Shown here in pieces: positions 47,793 to 61,862 of a stretch of DNA of 64,000 nt. The notes below the pieces were generated by a model. It made no database searches. It was not told where the DNA came from and saw only the letters and a list, made by a program, of their open reading frames with translations. Source of the DNA: Mya arenaria (Eukaryota; Mollusca; Bivalvia; Myida; Myidae); contig NC_069136.1 of the NCBI RefSeq assembly GCF_026914265.1, positions 21,172,715 to 21,236,714 of the forward strand, written 5' to 3'. A program made the translations under genes and the position numbers. Every line of letters begins with the position of its first letter. Position 1 is the first letter of the stretch.

Positions 47793-49552
47793 ACACAAAT
47801 TCTTCTGGCGCCTGATCAAGAGTTCAGTTTCAGTGCGTTTATTCACAGACCAAAATATGAATGATTATGTATTACAGACTTCGAGTGTTTCAAAATATTT
47901 TAAACAGAATCCCGACTGTGATGTCCATAATGCTTGATGTTACTTGATGCAGCTAGTAAAACGGAGCACGGATACTACTTTAACTAGTCTAAGAGTGATA
48001 TATTTCAACACGTATAATATGGCACCATTTTTTATTGTAAGTACTGAATAACAGTACACCGACACGGTTTTGTACCTCTTTCAATCTGTTCAGCTAAGTG
48101 TAATCAATTTGCATTCATTTGTAAATAGTTGGTATTCCAAAAAGAGGCATTGGGCATGTTCAAGTTTCTTATACTGATAACTTATGCTGCATTAAATTTT
48201 CCTCATGAGAAATTTTCCAATATTGCCGCTGGGGTAGTTCTCATATGGAAATGGAGAATTTTATTTTAATAAAACACAAATGGTTAGTGTTGAAAATATC
48301 TGATATTGATGAAGCTATCATTACTGACATATAATTCTAAAGAACTGTGTTTCATACTGATATTATTCTCTAATTGATACCATATTGTAAAACTTTCGGG
48401 AAACGAACTAACATTTCGTGTGTCCTCCAAGTATTAGTGTAAATCGGAATCAAGTAGGTGTCTTAAACTCTTATCTTCAAAGAAACAGCTCTTTGAAGTA
48501 CTAGTCATTTGATTTGTAAATAAAATCTGTCACAAGTCGTCATGTCGTTATTCAAGGTTTTCAGCTAATAATTTCCTTGAGATGTTATGTTTCATGTCTT
48601 TTCAGCACATGCAAGTCCCCACCAGAGAGAACGAAAGAGCCCTAACTGTTTAACCTGCGGTATGATTATCAGAATTTCTTTCCGTGTTACATACATTACA
48701 AACATTATTTACCCGGAAGATTTTAAAACACTTAACTTGATCTTCACTCTTATATGATTATTCAGTGTTTAATCATTCGTTTTCCTTAAATTTGGGCGCT
48801 ACAAGCAGACGACATATTCATTTCCGGAATTCTTGTATTTTTGTATTGCTGCTGAATAAGATAGACAGGCATATAGACAAAACAGACATTTATTTCTGAC
48901 TAGTACAAGGAATGTGCGATTCTCTTTCTGCAACCCGCAGCCACTTCCGCTGTGTTTTCACAATATATTATCCCATTATTGACAGTGTATTTCTAAAAAC
49001 TTGAACATACGAACATAACCAACTAATTGTTTTTAATGCAGAAGAATATTGAGGAAGATCTAAGGAAGGTCGAACATGTTTGGTTTAACTTTAATCCAAA
49101 AGTAAAAAACAGCTCATTGTGGTTGTGAAAACCATCTTTCTTCCCATTCCGTATATGCTTTTGCATTTTTTTGTCGTTGTATCCTTTAATATTGGTCCAC
49201 TCAAACGTTAGATAAGGTTCATTTGTTTCAAATTCGATTTCGTGTGTCCTCGCGCTTGTATTTTGAGCGTGTACAATATCCGAAACTCAATTTTCTTGTA
49301 AGCACACAACATGCTTTTATTTCAATCAAATATTATGGTTAAAACATGTTAACTTTTCAATATGTATGTAATGTAAACATGCGAATATCAGAAACATGTC
49401 AATAAAACATAAACATATATTATTCTGTATTATGAGAAAGAATAAAGAAATCCGTAGTATCGAAACGTAATCAGATTCTACAGATTGTTCATAACGCTTC
49501 ATATCTTACAACCAAAATGATAATACTAAAGTTTATGACAATTCAAAAGACG
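47793..49552. other. Spacer between orphan exon and copy 3's last exon: no gene seen
   Basis: Homologous to about 29060-30976, the spacer between copies 1 and 2, at roughly 85-90% identity by eye. This confirms that the orphan exon holds the position of a full gene's first exon in an ancestral tandem array. Confidence 0.6.
49316..49321 (-). terminator. Candidate polyadenylation signal, copy 3
   Basis: AATAAA in sense orientation about 235 bp after the stop codon, in the same context as the signal at 30663. Confidence 0.4.
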
Positions 49553-49904
49553 TTAATAAACGACCATTTGACCATGACTTCCGTATCCCTTGTAGACGTA
49601 TGCTGTTTGTGTTTGATGGTTATATGCTCGATTGCCTTCAGAGAATGACGGATTGTCGCCGGTTTCTGAAAACAGTACATGTAACATAACAAAACGAACT
49701 TTCAATTAAGCATAGCGCCACGATTCTAATCAATATATCGATGTATAACTATTCAATTTAGCATTTTTGCAGAACAAAATATTCCAATTCAACACAATAT
49801 TACTTAGTACAATTTAATTGCAAGAAAGTTGATATACACGACATTCAATTAAACGTCGGTATTCATTAGCAACAAAGTGCTTTAATATAAATATTAATCT
49901 CAAG

Positions 49905-52900
49905 AGGGTCTGGATTAACCTTGTGCATATCAACAGGGTCATCGTTTACCTTGTGCCTCTCAACAGGGCCTTTGGTTACCTTGTGCCTGTCAACAGTACT
50001 TTGTTATCCTTGTGTCCCTCAACCGGGTTTTCGTTAACCTTGTGATTTATAACAGTGTCTTGGTTAACCTTGTATCTCTCAACAGGGTCTTTGTTAACCT
50101 TGTGTCTCTCAACCGGGATAATATTAACCTTGTGCCTCACAATAGGGTCTTTGTTAACCTTGTGCATCTCGACAGGGCCTTTTTAAGATCGTGCATCGCA
50201 AAAAGGGTCTTTGTTAGCATTGTGCCTCTCAACCGGGATTTTATTAACCTTTTGCCTCACAACAGGGTCTTTGTTAACAGTATACATCTCAACAGGGTCT
50301 TTGTTAACAGTGTACATCTCAACGGGGTCTTGGTTAACATTTTGCCTCACAGAGTCTTTGTAAAACTTGTGCCTCACAACAAGGTCATCGTTAACTAAGT
50401 GCATCACAACAGGGTCTTTGTTAACATCTTAATTAACATCTCAACACGGTCTTTGTTAACAGTGTGCCTCTCAACAGGATCTTTGTTAACATTGTGCATC
50501 TCAACAAGGTCTTTGTTAACCTTGTGCCTCACAACAGGGACTTTGTTAACCTTGTGCTTCACAACAGGTTCTTTGTTAACAAAGTGCATCACAACAGGGT
50601 CTTTGTTAACGTCTTAATTAACATCTCAACACGGTCTTTGTTAACATTGTGCCTCACAACAGGGTCATCGTTTACCTTGCACCTCTTAACAGGATCTTTG
50701 TTAACCTTGTGCGTCTCAAAAGGGTTTTAGTCAACCTTGTGCCTCACAATAGGGTCTTTGTTAACTTTGGGTCTCTCAAGTGTACTTTGTTTACCTTGTG
50801 CCTCACAACAAGGACTTTGTTAACCTTATCCTCACAACAGGGTCTTTGTTAACCAAGTGCATCACAACCGGGTCTTTGTTAACGTCTTAATTAACATCTC
50901 AACACGGTCTTTGTTAACATCGTGCCTCACAACATGGTCATCGTTTACCTTGTACCTCTTAACAGGGTCTGTATTAACCATGTGCGTCTCAAAAGTGTTT
51001 AGTTAACCTTGTGCCTCACAATAGGGTCTGTTTTAACCTTGGGACTCTCAACAGTACTTTGTTGACCTTTTTTCTCAACAATACTTTGTTAGATTTATGC
51101 ATCAACCAGGTTATCGTTTACCTTGTTCATCTTAACAGGGTTATCGTTTACCTTGTTCATCTTAACAGGGTCATGGTTAACCTTATGCCGCTCAAAACGG
51201 TCTTCGTTAACGTTGTGCATCACAACCGGGTCATCGTTTACCTTGTGCCTCACAGCAGGGTCATGGCTAACCTTGTTCATCTCAACAGGGTTATAGTTTA
51301 CCTTGTTCATCTTAACAAGGTCATGGTTAACCAAATGCTGTTCAACAGGGTCTTCGTTAACCTTGTGCCTCACAACAGGGTCATCGTTTACCTTGTGCAT
51401 CATAACAGGGTCATCGTTTACCTTGTGCCTCACAACAGGTTCATCGTTTACCTTGTGCCTCACAACAGGGTCATGGTTAACCTTGTTCATCTCAACAGGG
51501 TTATCGATTACCTTGTTCATCTTTACAGGGTCTGTTTTAACCTTGTGTCTCTCAACTGGGTCTGTGTTAACCTTGAGCTTCTCATTAGTACTTTGTTAAC
51601 CTTGTTCATCTCAACAGGGTTATCGTTTACCTTGTTCATCTTAACAATGTCTGTTTTAACCTTGTGCCTCTTAACTGGGTCTGTGTTAACCTTGGGCCTG
51701 TCAACAGGGTCATCGTTAACCGTGTGCATCTCAACAGGGTCATCGTTAACCGTATGCATCTCAACAGGGTCATCGTTAACCTTGTGCCTCTTAACAGGGT
51801 CATCGTTAACCGTGTGCCTCTCAACAGGGTCATCGTTAACCGTGTGCCTCTCAACAGGGTCATCGTTAACCGTGTGTCTCTCAATAGAACTTTGTTAACC
51901 TTGTGCATCTCAACAGAGTCATCGTTTATCTAGTACCTCTCAACAGGGTCTGTTTTAACCTTGTGCCTTTTCAAAAGCACTTTGTTAACTTTGTGTCTCT
52001 CAACAGTACTTTGTTAACCTTGTGGATCTCAACCGGGTTATCGTTTACCTTGTATGTTTTAACCTTGTGCTTTTCGACAGAGTCTTTTTTAATCCTGTGC
52101 ATCTCAACAGGGTCTTCGTTAACCTTGTGCCTAACAACAGGGTCTTTGTTAACCTTGGGTATCTCAAGTTTAATTTGTTAACCTTGTGCCTCTCAAGAGG
52201 GTCATATTTTACCTTGTGCCATTTTACAGGGTCTGTTTTAACCTTGGAATTCTCAACAGGGTCTTATTTAACCTTGGACCATTCAACAGGGTCTGCGTTA
52301 ACCTTGTGCCCCTCAACAGGGTCTTCGTTAACCTTGAGACCCTCAAAAGGGTCTTCGTTAAACTTGTGCCTTACAACAGGGTCATGGTTTACCTTGTACC
52401 TCACAACAGGGTCAACGTTAACCTTGTGTTTATCAACAGGGTCTTCGTTAACCTTCTGCCGCTCAACAGGGTCTTCGTTAATCTGGTGACTCTCAACAGG
52501 GTCATCGTTAACATTGTTACTCTCAACAGGGTCATCATTGACCTCGTGCCAAACAATAGGTTCTTCGTTATCATTGTGCCTTTACACAGGGTCATCGTTA
52601 ACCTTGTACTTCACAACAGGGTCATCGTTAACCTTGAGTCTCTCAACAGGGTCTGCGTTAACCTTATTCCTCACAACAGGGTCATTTTTAACCTTGTGCC
52701 TCTCAACATGATCTGCGTTAAACTTGTGCCTCTCAACAGGTTCATCGTTAACCTTGTGCCTCTCGACAGGTTCTTCGTTAACCTTGTACCTCAAAAACAG
52801 GGTCATCGTTAACCTTGTGCTTCTCAACAGGGTATTCGTTAACCTTGTACCTCTCAACAGGGTCTTCGTTAACCTTGGACCTCAAAATCAGGGTCATCGT

Positions 52901-53432
52901 TAACCTTGTGCATCTCAACAGGGTCTTCGTTAACCTTATGCCTCTCAAAGGGTCTTCGTTAACCTTGTACCTCAACAACAGAGTCATCGTTAACCTTGTG
53001 CCTATCAACAGGGTATTCGTTAACCTTGTACCTCACAACGGGGTCATCGTTAAGCTTGTACATCACATCAGGGTCATCGTTTACCTTGTGCCTCACAACA
53101 GGGTCTTTGTTAATCTTGTGCCTCACAACAGGGTCTTTGTTAACCCTGTGCCTCTCAACAGGGTATTCGTTAACCTTGTGCCTCACAACACGGTCTTTGT
53201 TAACCTTGTCCCTCTCAACAGGGTCTTTGTTAACCTTGTGCCTCTCAGCAGGGTCATCTTTAACCTTGTGTCTCTCAACAGGGTCATCGTTCACCTTGTA
53301 TCTCTCAACAGGGTTTTCGTTAACATTTTGCCTCACAACAGGCTCTTTGTTAAACTTGTGCCTTCAAACGGGGCATGATTTAACCTTGTGCCTCACGACA
53401 GGGTCATTGTTTACCTTGTGCCTCTCAAAAGC
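49905..53432. repeat. 30-bp minisatellite, intron 16 of copy 3
   Basis: About 117 units, more varied than the array at 1-6552 (GTCTTTGTTAACC, GTCATCGTTTACC and GTCTGTTTTAACC forms). A higher-order period is visible near 50420, 50610 and 50890, where CTTAATTAACATCTCAACAC recurs. It lies between exon 17 (49553-49665) and exon 16 (53475-53687) of copy 3. Confidence 0.93.
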
Positions 53433-54894
53433 GTGTTCGTAAGCAAAAATACTTGTAAAAATGTGTGCACAAACCTTCCTTTCGTGGATCTCGGGTGGAG
53501 TGTGGGTTATTTAGTTTATGCCTTCTTAGATTTATAACGACGCATGCTGCAATGAGGATGATAACCGGCACTGCTGTTCCGATTACAACACCAATAATTA
53601 AACCCACGATGGTTTTATCATCATCTATGATAGGCGGAGGAGCAATGTACGTATGATTTGTTCTTCCGTTGAAGGAAATGTTAAATCCTGTGAAAGGAAA
53701 AAAGGCGATTGTCTAAAACTATTGCGCTTTGGAAACATTTATGTCATCTGATGCCAGGTTTGGTCAGTTTCTTTAACTTCCTTACGTACATAAATTACGA
53801 CATATTTGTACTTTATCTTACCGTCATACTTACCATTTGCTATTACTATTGACACAATATTAGACATAGCTCCCTCATTTCCAACCTCATCCAAAGCTCT
53901 AATGCCCAAAAAGGCTGTCTCGTTAAATTCTTTTTCAGCTGTTACAGAAATATCGACAGCCTCGTCTTCGCCTGAGTCTCTAGGGTAAAGGTTATGTTGA
54001 CCAATGTCCAGAGCTTGCGCATTTCCAAAATTATTTAACACCAGTAATTTTCGCAACGTCGGCGAGTCGTACAGAAGACTGGTTTGAGATAGCAACTGTG
54101 TGTATGAGTATACCAAGATCTTTCGCTCTGTTTGCTTGCTCTGTTATTGTTAAATTGTTCGTCGTCTCTTCGCCATCAGACATAAGAATAATCTCAGAAT
54201 GTTTTGAGGACGTGGGAAAGGTCTTTATGATTTCCTGAAGAAAAACTATGGGTAAGTGATGGTCTGTAATGTTGTATTTATATTAGCACCTAAACTAACT
54301 TAAGGTTGTCACATTAGTTTTCTTTACACTTAACATTACTTCCTTCTTTTCAGTATAGAACCTCCATCTTATAATTGTATAACCAATAATAGGAAAACCC
54401 TTTTTTACCTCAAGCACTTTTTCAATTCTTAAAAGAAACCATATATATATTGCTTATGTAATTCATCACGTCCTTGGTCTCTTTCTGACAAACTTATTTC
54501 ATAATTATACATATAATAATAATGTTCTGATAAAATATTTCTTTTAGAACCTCTATTTTCATATAAAAGCAAGAACGCTTTTAATAATTTAACAGACAAA
54601 TCAACATTGAGAGAATGAACTCTTACATCTATAGCAAGCTTCAGTCCACATCCGATACATGTCCCGCCAGCGGGAATCGTTGGAAGAGCATCTACTAGAG
54701 CAGCCCTCGTGGCTTCACTGTCGACCTTAGTCATAGCTGTAGAATAATGGCGGTATTTGTTTTTAATATTTTCAGCAATCAATTCAATTATAAATAGTAT
54801 GTGTTTATGCCTAGTGGGAATAAGAGTAGGCAGTAGGCAATGCAAATTGTGCTTTTATGTGTTCAGCTCTTTGATATTGAACGTTTTGACAACT

Positions 54895-55140
54895 TATTTA
54901 TTTTTTTGGTCTTGGAACGAGCAGTTTTTTGCGTAATTATCTGCAAACCAGTGATAAAAGACTGATGACGAAAGATCAGATCGCAGATGTTCATATTTTC
55001 TCTCCAAAAATGATATTTTCTTCATTTTTCTTAAACTGTTAGTAACGGTTTAAGCCATAAAACATTAAATTTTGAATGGAAATATGAAAATCTGCGATAT
55101 GATCTTTTGTCAACAGTCTTTCATCACCGGTCAAAAGAAT
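54895..55140. mobile_element. Degraded relative of MITE family A
   Basis: Shares the internal stretches GTCTTGGAACGAGC, CGGTTTAAGCCATAAAACAT and AAAATCTGCGAT with the element at 6557-6910, in the same order and orientation. The inverted-repeat ends are not clear. Lies in intron 8 of copy 3 and is absent from the matching intron of copy 2 (35999-36401), so it arrived after the duplication or was lost from copy 2. Confidence 0.65.
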
Positions 55141-57034
55141 TGTAGTGCTAAACAGTTCAAAGGTTGGGAAACTTGATATAATGATCCAATCTGCGGAATA
55201 TCTCGTTACAAAAAGTGTTCACGTTGATCATCATATAAAAAATAAGGGTGATTCATTATGATCAGATTGCGTGAAATCGTACAACATGTTCAAAACCATA
55301 ACAACGAAACAGAAAACATGCACTTCACCTTTCTTGACTAATGCGCTTTCATTAAACCACACGATTCCGAGGTAGCTATCGGCACAAATCTCCTCTTCAT
55401 TCTCGAGTATGTATTTTCCAGTTTCATGCAAGCGTACTATCCTCATTGGTGTGTCCTGTATCAAAAGATATACCCATTTTTGGCAGTGGCCACATACAGC
55501 GCGAGTCTCAAATCGACTGCCATTTAGTGATTTATTCTTATTAGTTAGTCAGTTGTTAGAAAATGTAGTGCTACTAAAAAGTGGCATATACCTTTTAAAC
55601 TGTTCTATCCCGTCAGGCGGGACAGAGGACACACCCTGGGGATATTGATAAAAATATATTATGTTATCTTTAACCTGCTCCTTGTGTAGAGAGATTTGCC
55701 AAAATCACTGGTATGGGAAATGTTTGGTGTATATAAATCTTAACAGGTTAAACCAGCTAGATATGTTGCTCTGACTGCGGTCTGACCTGGTCCGTCAAAA
55801 ATTCAAAACCCCAATGTTATAATCTACCCCTCTTTCTAACGTCTCCTCTGTACCCATATACTCGTGCAAAAAAAATTAAATAAATTATGTTTTACAACAG
55901 GAATTTAATAAAGACCTCATACCTATTCCATGCTGCCTGATTTATCCAGGACAAACACCTTTCTGCTCTTTACCTCTTATAAAATGGTGTATACTGGTGT
56001 TGTGTAGGTGTCTTCGGGGAGACGTTCACTGTGGACTACAATTAAAACGAAGAACAATTTAAACACTACTCTTGTATTTTCTGCAAAGAAAATGTGGAGT
56101 TTATAATGCAAAATTCACATTGCTTTGAAACGACATTGTTAATTCCATTGATGCAAGTTGATATTGCAAGCTCGACACCATTTGCCCTATTGTACACGAC
56201 GTTGTATGTATCGTTTGTTTTATTTCTCAACCTTACTTTCCTTACTTTTACCTTACATTGTTTACAATTAAAACACAAAATAAGTATAATCGACAGAGAA
56301 CTCCATAACGGGCTTATGAAAATTACCATTTGGACTAGGATATTCAAGATCGCATGAATTACCCTCGAAGTGACTTTCAATCAGTAAATTGTGATATACC
56401 TCCAGTAAAATCAAAATGTTCCCTCATGACAGCCCACACGCTCTTATGGTCTCAGTACAGGTTCTGCTTGTTTGTTGCAAGTCTGTTGTGTCTTTTCGCT
56501 GCAGGTGTACCTTCGCTGTCGTCACAAAACAGGTCAGAAACAGGTTAGAAAGTAAATGGCATCGAGCCCAAATTACAATATTACAAAACAACACTTTACT
56601 ATTACAAAACCATAAAAATATAAATAAAATGTTGGACCCATTGTTCACATTCCGCTTATAGTACATATTTATAAGTGACTATAACAATGAGCTAGACTGC
56701 TTTAGTATCCAACAAAAGCATAATGAAGCCAGGTAGCAATATTTAACAAAAATATTCGTATGCAACAATACACTCCTGAACAGCTCTATAACATACTAGG
56801 TCCACGAATTGGTTGTCCATAATGGACGCCCCTGCTACCGATTGTGTAAGATCAGGACAGAATCGACAGCCGGGGTGGATACGTCGTGTTGAATCATTTG
56901 TATCACACCACGAACTAGCCTTACAATTAGTACCGAACCCCACACGACCTTGAACGTTCTCACTGCAGCTGAAGTGGAAATAAATTGGTGTCAATGCGCC
57001 CTAGGATACTGGTATGTCATTTGTATTCCACCAT

Positions 57035-58720
57035 AAGCTTGATTGCAGTCAGGAACAACCAACGGCCTTGACAGATTTCGATAAAGGTGAAGCGTAAATG
57101 GGTTTAATATCACACCACGGGCAAGCCTTACAGTCAGTGTAGATGCAAACACAAACTGGAACGTTGTTAGTATCACACCATGGACAAGACTTACAGCCAG
57201 TACAGAACTCCACTCGGCCTTGGACGTTCGCACTGCAGCTGAAATGGAAACTAGTTAGTATCACACCATGGACAAGACTTACAGGCAGTATAGAACCCCA
57301 CTCGGCCTTGGACGTTCGCACTGCAGCTGAAATGGAAACTAGTCAGTATCACACCATGGACAAGTCTTACAGCCAGTATTGAACCCCACTCGGCCTTGGA
57401 CGTTCGCACTGCAGCTGAAATGAAAACTAGTTAGTATCACACCATGGGCTAGCCTTACAGTTAGTACAGAACCCCACGTGGCCTTCGACGTTCTCACTGC
57501 AGCTGAAATGGAAACTAGTTAGTATCACACCATGGGCTAGCCTTACTGTCAGTACAGAGCCCCACTCGGCCTTGGATGTTCTCACTGCAGCTGAAATGAA
57601 CACTAGTTAGTATCACACCATGCGCTAGCCTTATGGTTAGTACAGAACACGACTCGGCCTTGGATATTCTCACTGCAGCTGAAATGAACACTAGGTAAAA
57701 AAAAATTGTCACTGTCAACAAACATGGTTGCTGAAAATGCCGGACGATTTTGACATTTTTTCTATGCGTCTTTTAACCAAAAACATAGATTAAAAGTTTT
57801 TTTCTCGGATTTTTCACATATTTTTTCCCTGCGTCTAATACCCCCTATCGTCTTATACCCAGTATTTACGGTAGTATCACACCATGGACTAGCCTTATTG
57901 TTAGTACAGAACACGACTCAGCCTTGGATGTTCTCACTGCAGCTGAAATGAACACTAGTAAGTATCACACCACGGGCTAGCCTTATTGTTAGTACAGAAC
58001 CCCACTCGGCCTTGGATGTTCTCACTGCAGCTGAAATGAACACAAGGTATTATCAAACCACGGGCTACCTTTAAAGTCAGTACAGAACCCCACGTGGCCT
58101 TGGACGTTCTCACTGCAGCAGAAATGGAAACTAGTTAGTATCACACCATGGGCTAGCCTTACTGTTAGTACAGAACCCCACTCGGCCTTGGACGTTCGCA
58201 CTGCAGCTGAAATGGAAACGAGGTAGTATCACACCATGGACAAGACTTACAACCAGTACAGAACCCCACCGGCCTTGTACGTTCTCACTGCAGCTGAAAT
58301 AGAAACTAGTTAGTATCACACAATGGGCTAGCCTTATTGTTAGTACAGAACCCCACGTGGCCTTGGACGTTCTCATTGCAGCTGAAATGGAAACTAGTTA
58401 GTATCACACCATGGGCTAGCCTTACTGTGAGTACAGAATCCCACTCGGCCTTGGACGTTCTCACTGCAGCTGAAATGGAAACTAGTTAGTATCACACCAT
58501 GGGCTAGCCTTACTGTTAGTACAGAACCCCACGTGGCCTTGGACGTTCTCATTGCAGCTGAAATGGAAACTAGTTAGTATCACACCATGGGCTAGCCTTA
58601 CTGTTAGTACAGAACCCCACTCGGCTTTGGACGTTCTCACTGCAGCTGAAATGGAAATTACTTAGTATCACAACATGAGCAAGACTTACATTCAGTACAG
58701 AATTCGACACGGCCTGCAGC
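57035..58720 (-). repeat. 88-bp exon 5-derived array, intron 4 of copy 3
   Basis: Counterpart of the array at 38100-39722, with about 15 clear units plus diverged ones next to exon 5, and interrupted by a 174-bp insertion at 57698-57871. Each clear unit keeps the branch-point-like TACTAAC and a CAG acceptor. Unit order differs from copy 2, so the arrays have changed since duplication. Confidence 0.88.
57698..57871. mobile_element. Short TA-flanked insert (pogo/mariner-like MITE fragment)
   Basis: 174 bp interrupts one 88-bp unit; the unit's GGTAGTATCAC is split with TA on both sides (57696-57697, 57872-57873). The right end reads, reverse complemented, CCGTAAATACTGGGTATAAG. I see no matching inverted repeat on the A-rich left end, so it may be truncated. 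Family is inferred from the TA duplication only. Confidence 0.55.
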
Positions 58721-59930
58721 TGAAGTGGAAATAAGTATTGATAATCATAATACATACATCTAAAGTTGAATCATGTGCCATCCCACAATGACTTCATTCA
58801 CATTTCATCGACTTACGATTAGAATCAGTTAAGATTCATATACTACTCCTTTTACCGTGTGGGTTTCCACTTCCCTCCAGCTTGGTAGAAATGCCCTTTG
58901 GCTTCCGCATCGGTACCATATTCCGGAAACACGCCCCACCGTAGCTGTGCCCATTCATGAACGAGAACGTTCTCTGTGAAAAGTAGTTTCAACATGATTA
59001 AGCCAAAGATTCAATTAGACCTTTCGGGATAAAAACCGACGCTCTTTCAAAAATCATGAAAAACAACTTTCCCGATGTTAAGAATAATGCATATCATATC
59101 ACCCAAGGTAAGACACAAACATTAAAAAAAACATGTACGTACAATTTTCCTTCCATAAGTAATATAATAATGACAATGTTTTCTTTAATGTTTTTATATG
59201 CACTCGTCTCGTTTTTCCACTAGCAATTATATAATGAAATACCTTTCTTATCGCTTTTGTTATTTATTTACTACTTTGAGAAAATCTTATAAAGTCTGTT
59301 TTGGCACACAATAGTGTCAAATAATAATTTTATTATTTTATCGCCTTTCCTTGTTTCATATTTTCTATGCCATCCGTCCTTTTAAAAGGTGTTTCATGCA
59401 CAATGCAGCTTTAAATGATATCAGTAGTGATGGTACAATTCCAAAAATTGAACTCCTTTGAAAATGAGACAACGCGAAGGGCGAAAATGAAAGAAAAAAA
59501 TCGTGTTGACATTTTTCACGTCCTGGTTGACAGAGAAGGAGTATTTGCGCTAAAATGATTGTGTACGAATTTTTCATTGCAATTAAAATTCACATGGAAT
59601 ATTTCAGTTTCATTCCAATCCAGCCCCCTCGTAGTGTCTTACCGTGTTTTTCAAAATCAGTCCTGGATGTGTTCTTGACGAATGACAAGGGGAGATAAGT
59701 GTACGTTCCTCCTTGTCCACAAATATCATTGCCAAATGTCCTCGGGGTTATCAGTTGTCCGTCTTCTACCTGCAATGAAACTAATTTGAAACCGATGCGG
59801 ATGAATTGTAAAACAAGTCTTGCCGAAAGTCATCGAGGTAGTCATCTGCATGTCTCATCATATGGACTACCATTATTAAATGCATTGTACCAGGAATATG
59901 ATCTTAAAAACAACGACACCCGTGAATGTC

Positions 59931-59971
<41 letters not shown>

Positions 59972-59980
59972 GTCGCCGTG

Positions 59981-60038
<58 letters not shown>
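59931..60038. repeat. (CAT)n microsatellite, expanded, intron 2 of copy 3
   Basis: About 36 trinucleotides with one GC-richer interruption (CGTCGCCGTGATC) near 59971. Open frames of poly-Met, poly-Asp or poly-Ile here are products of the repeat. Confidence 0.95.
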
Positions 60039-61862
60039 CGTTGTTGTTCTTTTAACTTGACTTCATATTCCATGGACTTTCCGTTGTTTTTGTCATAAAA
60101 AACAGTTTGTCACAAAAACTAGATACCGTAACCATTTTTTTTTTTCAGTTTTGATTTAGAAATTACCAGATATGGAACATTTACACTAGTAATATGGACT
60201 TTGGTGTTGCACTTTTTTAAACAGCTGATGATAACACAAACCTACAAAACTGCATCCTTCATGCGTTTTACTTTTTATGACAAGGAACTGATCTGAAAGA
60301 CATTGATACTAAACGTGCTTATCCGTGTGTTGTTACCTTCAAGTATCCGCGCTCGGACTGTTGGACTGGCTGGGCGTCTCTCTGTGGTGTCCAGGATCTT
60401 GGAACGACGATGTTGATTTCACCAAAATACACGCGCTGTTCCGTAGCCCTAAACAGCAATCGTGATGCGGCAGTAAAGATATCCTAGAAAATTGAAAATG
60501 TTAGACCACTTACGACTCTACGAGCAATATTGCAAAAAGTATGCGACGGTTGATTGAGGACATATCTTTATAATGGTTTTGCTCAATGTTCGGTTTTGAT
60601 CTGTATAGAGGTTTGTTAGTGATCAAAAGCCAGACCTTAACAGGTGATGTCATGTTTTATTCATCTGTAAGGTTTACAAATGCATGCTTGGACCCAGTAT
60701 TCATTGTATAGATACGGATGAGGTCAAGTGTTGATTCTTTTTTATCAGTGCAGGATGAGAACTATCAACATTTCATTGAAATGTGTCATTTGTGACGAAC
60801 ATGTATCCGACAGCTTATTTAAAGTAAGTTGGGTTGTTTACAAAAAAAGTAAATGATTCGTTTAAATTTAAACCAAAACAGCTTAACAAAGTCCAATACT
60901 TAAAGATTTAAAGGTTTCAAAATTTTATTTTTATGTAGTTTTGATGTCGAAACTTTATTTTAACAAATATCCAATGCAATATTTATTCCTGTAATCAGTT
61001 TCCAAGTTAATAAGTTTTGTATTCAAAGAACTCCGCTCATGAGAAAATGAAAGCATCAGTATATGGGACAAGAACATTCATATTTAGAGCTATGCTATTT
61101 TGGTAACATAGCGAGCTTAGCACATTTTACAAAGGAAGTATATGTCGGATATTTCTTGAAATTCCTTTTGCATTTTTCGGAATGTCTTCAGAGAATAAGA
61201 TTATGTGTTTTTGTAAATATGTTCCAGACAATCCGATCAACATTGTCGTGTGGTTTTTAGAATAACAGTATTAGTTAGAATAGTGAAAAAAGTGACTTAA
61301 ATTAACTTCCAATATTACAATAAAGAATACAGGGACAAGCCCAGTAGTGAAAAATTCAATAACAAATTCTGTTAAAAGGCACAAGGCCCAGACGACAATG
61401 AACACGAGACACAAACGTATACAATCATACGAGTTACAATAAATGCAAATAAAACAACTTCCGATTAAAGTTTACAAACATCGAATATAAAAACGCATTT
61501 ACGAACTGGTATACAGGCATTGATTAACAAAGAAAATCCATGCCATTTTTTATAATAAATAGATCAGTATTGCACCACATCAATTATTTTTATTAAAAGA
61601 TGTTACCTTCTGTGACCCAATGTGTTATAATATATTAAGACTTCATTCAAAAGTTTGACTAACGTCCAAATATTACTAGTAGAATAGTCTTTAATCTGTA
61701 TAGATATATTTAATTCAATGTAAGAAGTACCCAATGTATTATGCATTCTTAACATTCCATAGTCTTGTCGTATTGATTTTTGCCACCAATAAAATCAGGA
61801 AAACAAAATGTAGAATTAAACAAGCCTAACTTCCTAACAAGTTACGGTCATAGTTTACTTAA

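Noticed and set aside
59842-60073. Poly-Met and poly-Asp open stretches
   Set aside because: Translations of the CAT microsatellite.
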